NCBI RefSeq assembly: GCF_026262505.1
Contig: NC_067208.1
Location: forward strand, 13,525,962 to 13,589,961
Source of the DNA: Trichomonas vaginalis G3
Taxonomy: Eukaryota; Parabasalia; Trichomonadida; Trichomonadidae
Length of the DNA stretch: 64,000 nt
Direction of reading: 5' to 3'
The notes under the pieces were generated by a model. It did not search any database. It saw only the letters and a list, made by a program, of their open reading frames with translations, and was not told where the DNA came from. The translations under genes and the position numbers were made by a program. Shown piece by piece: positions 1-10,064 of this stretch. Position 1 is the first letter of the stretch; each line of letters opens with the position of its first letter.

Positions 1-166
1 GTAGAAGCATTTCTAACCAGTCCTTTTTCTTTCCAGATGGAGATATAATGTCTGACAAAGAATATTTGTTGTATTTCTTTGAGTATCTTACGTTTAAATC
101 ACCTATTCTAACCACTTTGGTGTCATTGTCTATCTTTCTAACTGTTTCAAACTCAATGTTTGTCAT
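1..166 (-). CDS. KilA-N-like protein, N-terminal fragment (element A)
   Basis: A frame running off the left edge, beginning with ATG at 166. The 55 visible residues read as the start of a KilA-N-type DNA-binding domain: a short beta-rich lead-in, then YSLSDI followed by SGKKKDWLEML. KilA-N domains occur in large DNA viruses, phages and Polinton-like elements and probably bind DNA. The upstream leader (about 170-245) is similar to that before the gene at 683-1618. The frame is too short to show whether the gene is whole. Confidence 0.55.
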   Translation of the reverse strand, partial: MTNIEFETVRKIDNDTKVVRIGDLNVRYSKKYNKYSLSDIISPSGKKKDWLEMLL

Positions 167-320
167 TTCTGTTCTTACATACAAAATAAAAAAATAAATA
201 AAAATAAAACTAACTTTATTTTTTATTTCGGGAAAACTCATGAAATTTGGTCATTTTTCAGCAAAAATAAAGTTTAGGTGAAGTGGTGCGATCTCACCTG
301 TTTTTTCACCTCTTTTTTCA

Positions 321-854
321 CAAGCGTTTTACATGAATTGTACGATGTATATTTGAAATCCTAAACAGTTTTGTAGCCTCTATTTCTTCTTTTAGTACAT
401 CGAATGTTTTAACAATGCCGAAAGTTTCTTTATACTTCTTCTTGACGTCAGACAGAAGGAAATCTTCTGCTGTTGGATAGTTTTTGTCAAGACTTCATTG
501 TAAATGACCAAAAATATATTTTATGTTAGAATGTTAGATCTAACACGTTTTCTAACACGTTTTCTAACATGGTCTAAAACACACAAAACTCATGAAATTT
601 CATACGGAATTCAGCAAAAATATATTTTATGTTAGAATGTTAGATCTAACACGTTTTCTAACACGTTTTCTCACATAACTATTTACAAGCGTTTTACATG
701 GTATATGTTGCGATGGTTCATGACTTTAAACAGTTTTGTAGCCTCTATTTCTTCTTTTAGTACATCGAATGTTTTAACAATGCCGAAGGTTTCTTTATAT
801 TTCTTCTTGACGTCAGATAGAAGGAAATCTTCTGCTGTTGGATAGTTTTTGTTC
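321..854. repeat. Duplicated 3' end of the neighbouring element A gene
   Basis: The sequence at about 321-488 repeats the last part of the gene at 683-1618 (copy at about 686-854) with few differences, both in the same orientation. It looks like a local duplication that left a gene tail as a separate fragment. The spacer between the copies (about 490-680) holds two copies of the palindrome GTTAGATCTAAC with flanking half-sites. Confidence 0.75.
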
Positions 855-1618
855 AGAAATTCTAACATGTCCATTTTATCTTCTGCTGGTTTTTCTGCTT
901 CTTTCTTTAAGTCTGCATAGTCGTTTCTCATTCTTTCTATCTCTTTGACGGAGTAGTTATATCTCCTCATTGCTGCTTTACATTTAGAACATTGCGGGTT
1001 CATTTTTGCGTTATATTCTGAAACCTTACCTGCTAAAACAACTAAAGCGTCAATGGTTTTCTTTAACTCAAAAGTTGCTGGTTTTATCTGTTTATTCCAT
1101 ACTTTACCTCTTCTATCTTCATCTCTTATCTGCCATACACATTCAGCAACTAACGAAACAAAGTTGTCGTAGGTCTTAAATTCTTCAGATTTATATATGT
1201 CAGAAACATTCTTATATACCATGTCGCAATCTTTGTCCATAACCTTATGGTTGCAATGAAATCCTAGAAACTCATAGTTTACCTTTCGTATGAACTTCTT
1301 TATTTCTACTGAGTCAGTTGGTTTCACTTCTATTTCATCGAATTCAGGAATAGTGAGTTTTTGTTGTTGAATTTCAGGCAATTTGGGTAAATGGTCAATA
1401 ATGTCCTGCATTTCATAAAGATACTGTTCATTTGTTTCATCTTTCGCACTACAGTCTAAATTACTTGTTAAAAGTTCTTGCTTTATCTTCTGGATTTTTG
1501 TTTCGAAAGTATATGAAGAAGGAATGAAGCTTTTCATCTCTACTAACATAGATGTTGGATTCATGACTAAAGAGTTTGGTGCTGTTGTTTGAAGTGTTGT
1601 TGTGCCGATTGTTGACAT
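683..1618 (-). CDS. Uncharacterised 311-aa protein of element A
   Basis: I do not recognise a named family. The start at 1618 is preferred over the upstream in-frame ATG at 1693 because the 1620-1695 stretch is a leader also found, with the same wording, before two other element genes. The protein has a Thr/Ser-rich beginning, a central charged region with a CSKC pair near residue 212 and a CNH motif that could bind a metal, and a basic C-terminal end. It sits between a KilA-N fragment and a long repeat array; element B has a KilA-N gene at the equivalent place. A DNA-binding role is a guess from position only. Confidence 0.6.
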   Translation of the reverse strand: MSTIGTTTLQTTAPNSLVMNPTSMLVEMKSFIPSSYTFETKIQKIKQELLTSNLDCSAKDETNEQYLYEMQDIIDHLPKLPEIQQQKLTIPEFDEIEVKPTDSVEIKKFIRKVNYEFLGFHCNHKVMDKDCDMVYKNVSDIYKSEEFKTYDNFVSLVAECVWQIRDEDRRGKVWNKQIKPATFELKKTIDALVVLAGKVSEYNAKMNPQCSKCKAAMRRYNYSVKEIERMRNDYADLKKEAEKPAEDKMDMLEFLNKNYPTAEDFLLSDVKKKYKETFGIVKTFDVLKEEIEATKLFKVMNHRNIYHVKRL

Positions 1619-1694
1619 TTTTATTTTTTTATACAAAATAAAAAAAATAAAAAAAATAAAACTAACTTTATTTTTTATTTCGGGAAAATTCATG

Positions 1695-3735
1695 AAAATT
1701 CAAGAGGTTAGAAAAAACAGGTGAAAAAACAGGTGAGATCTAACATTCTAACATAAATTATATTTTTGGTGTAAATTTCATGATTTTCGAAAGTTTTAGA
1801 CCATGTTAGAAAACGTGTTAGAAAACGTGTTAGATCTAACATTCTAACATAAACTTTATTTTTGCTGTAAATTTCATGAAAATTCATGAGGTTAGAAAAC
1901 GTGTTAGAAAACGTGTTAGATCTAACATTCTAACATAAACTTTATTTTTGGGTCCTTTACACTCATTACGAAGAAGTCTTGACAAAACATTTACGAAGAA
2001 GTCATGACACTTTTTCATTAGATAACTGTTATTTTTTGACGAAGTGAACATTGACACTTCGTCAAAAAAATCCCTGAAATCATATCTAACATACAAAAAA
2101 ATACAAAAAATGACACTTTTTCATTAGATAACTGTTATTTTTTGACGAAGTGAACATTGACACTTCGTCAAAAAAATCCCTGAAATCATATCTTACATAC
2201 AAAAAAATACAAAATAAAACTAACTTTATTTTTTCTATCTTAAGGAAATTCATGAAAATTCATGAGGTTAGAAAACGTGTTAGATCTAACATTCTAACAT
2301 AAACTTTATTTTTGGGTCCTTTACACTCATTACGAAGAAGTCATGACAAAACATTTACGAAGAAGTCATGACAAAACATTTACGAAGAAGTCATGACAAA
2401 ACATTTACGAAGAAGTCATGAAAATTCAAGAGGTTAGAAAACGTGTTAGAAAACGTGTTAGATCTAACATTCTAACATAAACTTTATTTTTGCTGTAAAT
2501 TTCATGAAAATTCATGAGGTTAGAAAACGTGTTAGAAAACGTGTTAGATCTAACATTCTAACATAAACTTTATTTTTGGGTCCTTTACACTCATTACGAA
2601 GAAGTCTTGACAAAACATTTACGAAGAAGTCATGACACTTTTCATTAGATAACTGTTATTTTTGACGAAGTGAACATTGACACTTCGTCAAAAAAATCCC
2701 TGAAATCATATCTAACATACAAAAAAATACAAAAAATGACACTTTTTCATTAGATAACTGTTATTTTTTGACGAAGTGAACATTGACACTTCGTCAAAAA
2801 AATCCCTGAAATCATATCTTACATACAAAAAAATACAAAATAAAACTAACTTTATTTTTTCTATCTTAAGGAAATTCATGAAAATTCATGAGGTTAGAAA
2901 ACGTGTTAGAAAACGTGTTAGATCTAACATTCTAACATAAACTTTATTTTTGGGTCCTTTACACTCATTACGAAGAAGTCTTGACAAAACATTTACGAAG
3001 AAGTCATGACAAAACATTTACGAAGAAGTCATGAAAATTCAAGAGGTTAGAAAACGTGTTAGAAAACGTGTTAGATCTAACATTCTAACATAAACTTTAT
3101 TTTTGCTGTAAATTTCATGAAAATTCATGAGGTTAGAAAACGTGTTAGAAAACGTGTTAGATCTAACATTCTAACATAAACTTTATTTTTGGGTCCTTTA
3201 CACTCATTACGAAGAAGTCTTGACAAAACATTTACGAAGAAGTCATGACACTTTTTCATTAGATAACTGTTATTTTTTGACGAAGTGAACATTGACACTT
3301 CGTCAAAAAAATCCCTGAAATCATATCTAACATACAAAAAAATACAAAAAATGACACTTTTTCATTAGATAACTGTTATTTTTTGACGAAGTGAACATTG
3401 ACACTTCGTCAAAAAAATCCCTGAAATCATATCTTACATACAAAAAAATACAAAATAAAACTAACTTTATTTTTTCTATCTTAAGGAAATTCATGAAAAT
3501 TCATGAGGTTAGAAAACGTGTTAGAAAACGTGTTAGATCTAACATTCTAACATAAACTTTATTTTTGGGTCCTTTACACTCATTACGAAGAAGTCTTGAC
3601 AAAACATTTACGAAGAAGTCATGACAAAACATTTACGAAGAAGTCATGAAAATTCAAGAGGTTAGAAAACGTGTTAGAAAACGTGTTAGATCTAACCTCT
3701 TCACCTAAATTATATTTTTGGTCCGGGAACAACTT
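1695..3735. repeat. Complex repeat array with GTTAGATCTAAC boxes (element A)
   Basis: A non-coding block of nested direct repeats. Three copies of a unit of about 620 bp start near 1888, 2516 and 3128. Each contains several boxes made of GTTAGAAAAC half-sites, the perfect palindrome GTTAGATCTAAC and ATTCTAACAT. It also contains runs of CATTTACGAAGAAGTCATGA and a doubled block of about 106 bp that holds the foldback GACGAAGTG...CACTTCGTC. Identical 70-codon frames at 1884-2096 and 3125-3337 are by-products of the repeat, not genes. Ten or more palindromic boxes suggest a protein-binding array, for replication or transcription control. Element B has only a single related box near 46210. Confidence 0.85.
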
Positions 3736-4038
3736 TCTCTCAATTGGAGCTGTAGCATACTCTTTGCGTAAACGGTTCAGACCTTCTTCGAACTCTTGGT
3801 CTCTCTTCGATTTGGATTGAGATTGGAATTGCTGGGGTGGAGCTTGCTGGAACATCCAAGGGTTGGGGAAGTAAGGCATAGGCAGAGGAGGGTAGTTCGG
3901 GAAGCCTTGTGGTGGGTAGTAACCTTGAGGTGGAAATTGGTAGTAAATCGGAGGTACTTGCTGGAACTGAGGTGCAGGGGCTGGTGCTTTAGGTTCCTCT
4001 GGTTTGGGAATGGACTGGGTTGGTGGTACGTCGGACAT
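3619..4038 (-). CDS. Proline/glutamine/tyrosine-rich protein, element A copy (broken)
   Basis: Starting at 4038, this matches the N-terminal half of the element B gene at 44809-45423: an acidic start, then a Pro/Gln/Tyr-rich tract with repeated YPPQG and YQFPPQG motifs, then a charged helical segment. The gene is not whole here. It is transcribed away from the gene at 4394-4759, with an iterated repeat between the two starts. Low-complexity Pro/Gln tracts like this occur in structural or scaffold proteins, but no function is assigned. Confidence 0.6.
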   Translation of the reverse strand: MSDVPPTQSIPKPEEPKAPAPAPQFQQVPPIYYQFPPQGYYPPQGFPNYPPLPMPYFPNPWMFQQAPPQQFQSQSKSKRDQEFEEGLNRLRKEYATAPIERKLFPDQKYNLGEEVRSNTFSNTFSNLLNFHDFFVNVLS

Positions 4039-4393
4039 TGTTCTGAAACAGTACAAGACTAGTTCTGAAACAGTACAAGTATTGTTCTGAAACAGTACAA
4101 GTATTGTTCTGAAAAAGTACAAGTATTGTTCTGAAGCAGTGCAAGTATTGTTCTGAAAAAGTACAAGTATTGTTCTGAAAAAGTACAAGTATTGTTCTGA
4201 AAAAGTACAAGTATTGTTCTGAAACAGAAAATTTTTCTCACAAATTGAGAGCTTTTACGGGAAATTTGTTCTGAAAAAGGACAAGTATTGTTCTGAAAAA
4301 GTACAAGTATTGTTCTGAAACAGTACAAGACTAGTTCTGAAACAGTACAAGTATTGTTCTGAAAAAGTACAAGACTAGTTCTGAAACAGAACA
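4039..4393. repeat. 22-bp direct-repeat iterons between divergent genes (element A)
   Basis: About fifteen tandem copies of a 22-bp unit lie between the start codons of the genes at 4038 (minus) and 4394 (plus). Each unit has a TTCTGAAA core, then CAGTACAAG or AAGTACAAG, then TATTG or ACTAG. One interruption lies near 4222-4265. The arrangement resembles a shared regulatory or replication iteron array. The same place in element B (44584-44808) holds a different iterated motif. Confidence 0.85.
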
Positions 4394-4759
4394 ATGGACA
4401 ACATCGAGCCATTAGATGAGGCAATTTACCTTATAGAGATAAATGAAGTTGTTAAGCAGTACTTGGGCAAGGACAAAGCCAACAAGTCCCTCGGCTGCTG
4501 GTTGTCTGGAAGAGGTGCGCTGAAAATCGAAATTGAAACCGAAATTCCAATTCAAATACCAGACGGGACAGCCTACGACGACATAAAGCAAGCAAAGAAG
4601 GAAGCCATTATAAAGTTCTTTGCCAAGCGTCCTTGGATACTACTTCCAAACAAGGAGAACCCCCTACCCCATATGAAATTGGCAATTCAGTCTCTCCTTC
4701 GCTTCTCGGGTCAGCCGTTCTACATAACCTGTGAAGGCGACATCCAACCAGTTCAGTAA
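4394..4759 (+). CDS. Conserved 121-aa element protein (A copy)
   Basis: A complete frame whose product is homologous to the element B gene at 44194-44583. The C-terminal half is almost identical (KENPLPHMKLAIQSLL, then FSGQPFYITCEGDIQPVQ); the middle is more diverged. It looks like a small alpha/beta protein; I do not recognise the family. It is divergent from the Pro/Gln-rich gene across the iteron array. That it stays open while neighbours are broken, and differs from B by substitution, fits a real gene. Confidence 0.7.
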   Translation: MDNIEPLDEAIYLIEINEVVKQYLGKDKANKSLGCWLSGRGALKIEIETEIPIQIPDGTAYDDIKQAKKEAIIKFFAKRPWILLPNKENPLPHMKLAIQSLLRFSGQPFYITCEGDIQPVQ

Positions 4760-4873
4760 ACCTTAACGTTTAACTGCACTTTTTTATGTTTTTTGTGAAA
4801 GTGTCAAAAATAAATTGTTTTCATGAGTTTTCTACGATATTAGAAAAAATGTTATTTTCTAATATCTTCACAT

Positions 4874-5732
4874 TCAATACTTTTTCAGCACTTTTCCGTA
4901 GTTATATATGAAAGACAATTCGAGATAAAAGTCATAGTACAATGGAATAATATGTTGCACACCATTTGTTGTGAACCAAACTTGAAAGTCAGAGAAACTG
5001 TTACTAGGTGGTTCGTAGAATTTAGAAGCAAAGTCATAAAAGTCCTTACCAATACATAGAAAACTATTGTTGCTTGAACTGAAACTTGCATGACACATAA
5101 CATTTTGAGGGTCAAACACGTTTCTATAAACTGTCAATCTGCTGGTGGAAGTATAAATTGAAATGGACCATCTGGTGGTAATGGTTCGTTCTGGTTTAGT
5201 AACCGAAGAAATTGTGCCCAAGAACGTTTGTCTACTTTCCAAAATAAAAAACTCTGTATCTCTTGGAGGGTTAATTTCAATCTTTTGAAATGAAACGGTG
5301 GAGTTCATCTTGTCATATTCTAGTTTCAGATAGTATGTTCCATTTAGTAAAGAGTCGTATTTTCTTGAAATTCCCAATAATATTTGTTCATTTGAGTTTG
5401 AAAGTCATTTAGAGTTTTCTCAAGACTTTCGTCTGAACGAACTGTAAAGATTCTCATTTCGTCAAATTTGTCTATTAGACCATCAGAACCTTTATACTGC
5501 CCATGAAAATATACTGCGAACATAAATGCGTTAGTTCTATTTGAAAACAAAACTCTTCTAAATCCTATTGCCTTTGCATCTGAAGGACTTTGAAGCCAAC
5601 GAATTGGATAGTCAAACCTGTATACTCGGATGAAATTTCTTCATCTGAAATAGTCCTACCAGCATTTGTAAAGATATAGTCTAACGGTTTTGTATCTGCT
5701 ACTTTTGTTCTTTGTTTTTCAACCTGAAGCAT
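4874..5732 (-). pseudogene. Second copy of the 283-aa element family (broken)
   Basis: The translated pieces resemble the element protein at 10065-10911 and 35652-36503: a shared start (KPLD then FTNAG), the FDP followed by HASFS block and the final SDFQVWFTT segment. Identity is only partial, so this is an older paralogue of that family, not the recent mirror copy. It is broken, about two or three times. Function unknown. Confidence 0.7.
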
Positions 5733-5884
5733 TTAATATATGTAAAAATATATTGTTTTAAAATGGTATGCCATTTCATATTTCTCATCTAACAAACAAG
5801 TTTCCCAACGGTCTTCTCCAACAAACTCAGCGTACATTTCAAATAAAATTAAAAAATGTCACTTTTTAAAAATAAATTTTTACT

Positions 5885-6130
5885 TCATGCAATGTTTAAC
5901 ACATCGAAAGGCATGTCCATAAGACGTTCTTCTTCTAACCTCTCTAGTCTGTTTGGATAATTGGCACGTGCTGTTTCCAAATCCATTTCGTAGGTCAGAC
6001 CAGACAATTTGTCATAGACTTTTATGTGTCTTCCCTTCCTATATTTAAAATTCTTCGAAACTCTCCAACCATATCTTTGCAACTCTGCTTTTATTCTAGC
6101 AGATTTTCTATCCATTCTATATGGGGGCAT
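5885..6130 (-). CDS. Small basic 81-aa element protein (A copy)
   Basis: An open frame beginning MPPYRMDRKSAR, rich in Arg and Lys with a tyrosine-rich middle, matched by a sequence at 40103-40325 in element B. The basic N-terminal half suggests nucleic-acid or core-protein association, but no family is recognised. It follows the charged gene at 6160-6744 in the same direction, separated by a short A/T stretch. Confidence 0.55.
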   Translation of the reverse strand: MPPYRMDRKSARIKAELQRYGWRVSKNFKYRKGRHIKVYDKLSGLTYEMDLETARANYPNRLERLEEERLMDMPFDVLNIA

Positions 6131-6159
6131 TTTTATAAAAATAAAAAAATATTTTTTCT

Positions 6160-6744
6160 TTACTTAACATAACCGCCTGCTGCCATAAGTCTTTGACGCC
6201 AACCCATACCAGCTAATGAAGGTTGACTTGGTTTAGTTTGGAAACTAAACTTTGGTTTTGGTTTATCTTCAGTTTTTGGTTTTTCTTCTTCTATCGGTTT
6301 TTCGTCACTTTTCGGTTTCTCTGACTTTACTTCACTTGCAGGAACAGTTGTGTCGTCAACATCTTCATAAATATCATATGCCATTTGTTTTTGTTTTCCT
6401 TTCAACTTTTTGTGTTTGTTGTAAAGTTTAGAATATTTCGACTCTAAGTCAATGAGATGTTCTATAATGAACTGTTGGTCAGTGAAGTAAACTTTTCCAT
6501 CTGTTGTCTCGAAAGCTCCTTCAGACTTCAATATTTTATTTGTGAGAGTCTGTTTCTTTTTTGAGATACTTGCCGTTTCATTTTTATGAAAAGTGACTTT
6601 GTAGTTAGGGTTTGTATTTCCAGACCTGGCACTTTCTATTATTGAATTTTTCTCTTCATCTGTAAGTTCTTTGACAGGTTTTGACAATGGTTCTGAACTT
6701 TTTGTTTGTGGTGTCAAATCTACCGTTTCAACTTCTTCGGTCAT
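6160..6744 (-). CDS. Charged coiled-coil element protein, 194 aa (A copy)
   Basis: An open frame with an acidic and threonine-rich start, a Lys-rich middle (KHKKLKGKQKQ near residue 118) likely to form a helix, a Glu/Lys/Pro-rich linker of short repeats (EKPKSDEKP, TEDKPKPK) and a glycine-rich end containing GMGWRQRLMAAGG. The matching region in element B is 39491-40072. The basic C-terminal motif and low-complexity linker fit a structural or core protein; this is inference. Confidence 0.6.
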   Translation of the reverse strand: MTEEVETVDLTPQTKSSEPLSKPVKELTDEEKNSIIESARSGNTNPNYKVTFHKNETASISKKKQTLTNKILKSEGAFETTDGKVYFTDQQFIIEHLIDLESKYSKLYNKHKKLKGKQKQMAYDIYEDVDDTTVPASEVKSEKPKSDEKPIEEEKPKTEDKPKPKFSFQTKPSQPSLAGMGWRQRLMAAGGYVK

Positions 6745-6750
6745 TTCATC

Positions 6751-6916
6751 TCAGTAAAAAATTTTAGTTTGGTTTGTTTTCAACTGGTTGTTGTTGTTTT
6801 TTAAGTCGGTCTAAAACTTCCTGAGGTATAGGAAGAACTTGACAAACACGTTGTGTAACTGCTGGAAGCCGACAAATCCATCTTGAACCCATTTGTCTCA
6901 ATGCTGTATTGTTCAT
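6751..6916 (-). CDS. Conserved 54-residue small element protein (A copy)
   Basis: A short reading frame starting at 6916 with MNNTALRQMGSRWICRLP, present in the same position and wording in element B (39321-39485). It is preceded by a spacer ending TCATCTCAGTAAAAA that recurs before the next gene. It lies between the two larger conserved genes in the same direction. Function unknown. Confidence 0.5.
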
Positions 6917-6935
6917 TTCATCTCAATAAAAAACT

Positions 6936-7337
6936 TTACATTCCCCACGTTTGAGGCGGTTGAGGTTGGTTATTGTTTACCCATTGTTGTGCATGGTTAT
7001 ATCCTCTGTTAAAGAATCTTTCACCTTGGTCCATATAGTGTCCTGCTTGGTTATAGTAGTCATTTGCTTTGTTATAATAGTTTCCTGCTTGTCTTCCTAC
7101 ATTGTCCATCCATCCTTGAACTTTTCCTCTTGTTTCAGGATTTGGAATAAGATTTGTTGCATCTCGTGCTACATCCCAACCTTTCTGTACAGTTTGTATA
7201 ATAGGTTGTGCTTTCTCTTTAAGTATACCTAATGTACTCAAAATCTTCCTTCCAACTCCAAATACACCTCTGGCTATTGTTCCCACTGCGGGCAAAAATC
7301 TGGATGCAACTCCTGCTAATGCGCCAAATAAACCCAT
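6936..7337 (-). CDS. Glycine-rich, membrane-active-like element protein (A copy)
   Basis: A 133-aa open frame beginning MGLFGALAGVASRFLP, a small amphipathic and hydrophobic N-terminus with Gly at position 2 (a possible myristoylation site), then a helical segment with KEKAQPIIQTVQKGW. A tyrosine/asparagine-rich tail follows with NYYNKANDYYNQAGHY repeats. Its near-identical partner is 38900-39301. Short proteins with such N-termini in DNA viruses help breach membranes during entry; the role here is inferred from shape only. It diverges from the integrase with only 17 bp between start codons. Confidence 0.65.
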   Translation of the reverse strand: MGLFGALAGVASRFLPAVGTIARGVFGVGRKILSTLGILKEKAQPIIQTVQKGWDVARDATNLIPNPETRGKVQGWMDNVGRQAGNYYNKANDYYNQAGHYMDQGERFFNRGYNHAQQWVNNNQPQPPQTWGM

Positions 7338-7354
7338 TTCTTATAGGATAAAAA

Positions 7355-8313
7355 ATGACGAATCCAAACAAGGACCCCTATGTTTCTAAAGCGACAAAGA
7401 AAGCACTCATGATAAAAATCTTTAGTTCAACACCAAATGCTTGGTTTATGGATATCTTGGAAAACATTCCGAGGTATAGAGAAGATGGACCACCATACTG
7501 GCTAATATTTGTCGGTCAAAACACAAGATACTGTGAAGCCATACCATTACAGTCCAAAGCTATTTTAGATATCTTAGCAGCTTTGACAATATTCGTTGAC
7601 AAATACCATCCAACAAAACTGACATCTGACTGTGAAAGTTCTTTCAAATCAGATGATGTAAAAAACTATCTGCGTTCAAAAAATGTAAACCAATATTTCA
7701 TTGTCGACCAAAACCATTCTGCTCTTGGTGTCATTGACGGTTGTATAAAAATGTTAAGAGACTTAAACCAACCACAAGGTGGTGAAGCAAATGAAATGTC
7801 ATATGACGACAAATATAGACACTTCTCCATGGCAAAGATGAGACAAGTTTTAAATATTTACAATAGCCGTAAACAAAAAGGTTTGGGAAACCACTCCCCG
7901 AAGAAATGAAAAACAACCCTGACTTAGAGAAAGACTATATATTTAATAATTTAGTCAAAAGAGACAAACAAGAAAGAATGCCGGGCTTCAAACTTCAGAA
8001 AGGTGACAAAGTAAAAATAGAAATACCTAAACGCGACCCATATGAAAATACTATTGACTATGACAACAATGGGAACCCGACAGGTACTCACATTCGTGTT
8101 CGTAAAAATAGAAGAAAGTATACAAGAGAATATTATGAAGTTTTAGGCAAACATGGCAAAATGTACACACTGCAAGCAGAAGATAAAACTACTATTGTCA
8201 GACCTCGTTTCAAACTTGTCAAAGTTCAAGGTGGTATACTTTCAAAGACAGTTCCTAACAAATATAAGACAACTCCTGACGAATATGCTAAAGAAGTTGA
8301 AAATGACGACTAA
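7355..8313 (+). pseudogene. Retroviral-type integrase region (element A, broken)
   Basis: The translated region contains an RNase H-fold integrase core (rve family). Recognisable parts are WFMDI followed by YWLIFVGQNTRYCEAIPL, KLTSDCESSF and LGVIDG. A C-terminal basic beta-barrel-like domain follows (KLQKGDKVKIE, then YTREYYEVLGKHGKMYTLQ). In Polintons this enzyme inserts the element and makes 6-bp target duplications. The region is not in one open frame. It is transcribed opposite to most neighbours, as in element B at 37925-38880. Confidence 0.85.
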
Positions 8314-10046
8314 GCAATTCTATACCATGCGTAAACTGTCATGTAAGGTGGCATGTAGTCTTTACCCAAGCCTGTTGGATTTGTTGTGAAAGTATGGACA
8401 TGATTTCCTCCTGGTTCAGTTGGTCGAAAAGTCTTTTTTGCTGAATGGTTATAATCTGGAGATAAAACGTCATTGCCAGCATAATATTCTGAGTTGTATA
8501 ATGGGTGGTCTCTTAATGAGTGGCTATGGTCGCCAGAAAAAGTTTGTAGTTCCTGTATGAGTGTGCGGTGGAAGGTTTGCTTCTTTAATTTTCTTCGAAC
8601 CACCTGTTTCCTTTGAAGAGTTTGCACAATACAAAAACCTGTCGACTATTTGTTCCCATGCACCAACACCAAACATTACTTGAGGACCTCTTGCTTCCAT
8701 AGATGTATAAATAGAACCTACTGGGTTCATTAAATCAAACATATGAGACATTATAGGATTGTCTCTTTTGAACTTAAAATATAGTGCAACTATTTCAGGT
8801 TTCTTCTGGTTTGTGTAAGAATATTTTTATAATATAATCTTATGTTTTCAGGGTAGGTAAATCTTGACTATAATATTTATTTCTGTCATCTATATAATAA
8901 TATACTATTCTCGTTTTTTCTATTGCATTATATCTTTTATATCTATAATAATCTAAATATAATGTTTGCTTTTGTTCATCTGCATGTAGTGTTCCTTCGT
9001 CATCTACATAGTCATAATAATATGGTGCTGGAGCTGGGTCAGGCAATGTCATATCTGCCATTTCATAAACTCGGAAATATTTCTTTTGTTCGTCTCCATA
9101 TAAGTTTAAGTAGCAGTTGTTGTCTAATGGAACTTTAACTTGTGTACCATCATTCTTTATATAGCTTACATACATTTCATTGTTATTTTTCAGAATGAGT
9201 TTATACCGTATACCATTTCTTAAGGACTGTACAAACTGCCATCTAAAATATTTATTTTCTTCATTGACAGAAAAGTCACCAACAATAGTTTCAATATTTT
9301 TTGTTGTTCCTATCAAACTTTGGTATATTTCATTGACATATGTTTTATCTGCTTTATTTTCAAGGCTAACGTTTAAGTCTGTTATTTCAGATATAGAATG
9401 TGTATGTCCAACGGCACTTTTTCTGTTTAAGGTTTCTTGTAAGTTTGTAATATTTGCAATGGTATGTGTATGTCCAACGGCACTTTTCCTGTTTAAGGTT
9501 TCTTGTAAGTTTGTAATATTTGCAATGGTATGTGTATGTCCAACGGCACTTTTACTGTTTAAGGTTTCTTGTAAGTCTGTTATTTCAGATATAGAATGTA
9601 TATGAGTCTTTTTAGAATATTCGTTTTCAGCTCTTGTCACTTCACTTGACATTTTATTGTCAACATATGTTTTGTCTGCTAGTTCAGGATGAGTATGTTC
9701 TTTTGTTGCATAAGCATTGTTAGCTCTTTCTTCTTCTTTTGCTATTGCATCGTCTACATATTCTTTGTCAGCTTTGTTGTCAACATCTGCTTTCAAAAGA
9801 AGTTCATTTATAGGTTTCTCGTTTAAAGTTCCTTTTGTTGGATTTATACAGACAGTATGGTTCTTATTGTCTTGAAATAGAAACTCATCTGTCATTGGGT
9901 TTATTGTCAGTTTTTAAGTTTCCTTCTTTCAATGACTCAGATATCTTAGAATAGTTTGAAAAGTTTGTTGTGTTCTTATTTAGAGCTTGCATAATGAGTT
10001 GTCGGTTGTGTTGTATTTCTCTCATGGAAGCAATATCTTTCGACAT
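8310..10046 (-). pseudogene. Phage-like fibre/collar protein region (element A, broken)
   Basis: From the start at 10046 the region encodes a short helical head. Repeats follow with the pattern ADKTYVD and KKTHTHSISEITDL, including three near-identical copies of a 29-residue unit around 9400-9600. The end is related to phage tail-collar domains (GSIYTSM, then PPYMTVYAWYR). Such repeats form trimeric fibres. It is convergent with the integrase and broken in a few places. The copy in B is 36522-37928. Confidence 0.75.
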
Positions 10047-10064
10047 TTTTATTCTAGATAAAAT
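10047..10064. promoter_or_regulatory. 18-bp bidirectional start region (element A)
   Basis: Only 18 bp (TTTTATTCTAGATAAAAT) separate two divergent start codons. The sequence is nearly palindromic around CTAGA, so it can place the same TCTAG/ATAAAA signal upstream of both genes. The same arrangement occurs at 36504-36521 in element B. Confidence 0.5.

Noticed and set aside
1884-3337. Two identical 70-codon frames on the minus strand
   Set aside because: They are the same repeat unit read through; the sequence is made of short direct repeats with no coding character.
3796-4062. 88-codon plus-strand frame
   Set aside because: Antisense shadow of the proline/glutamine-rich gene.
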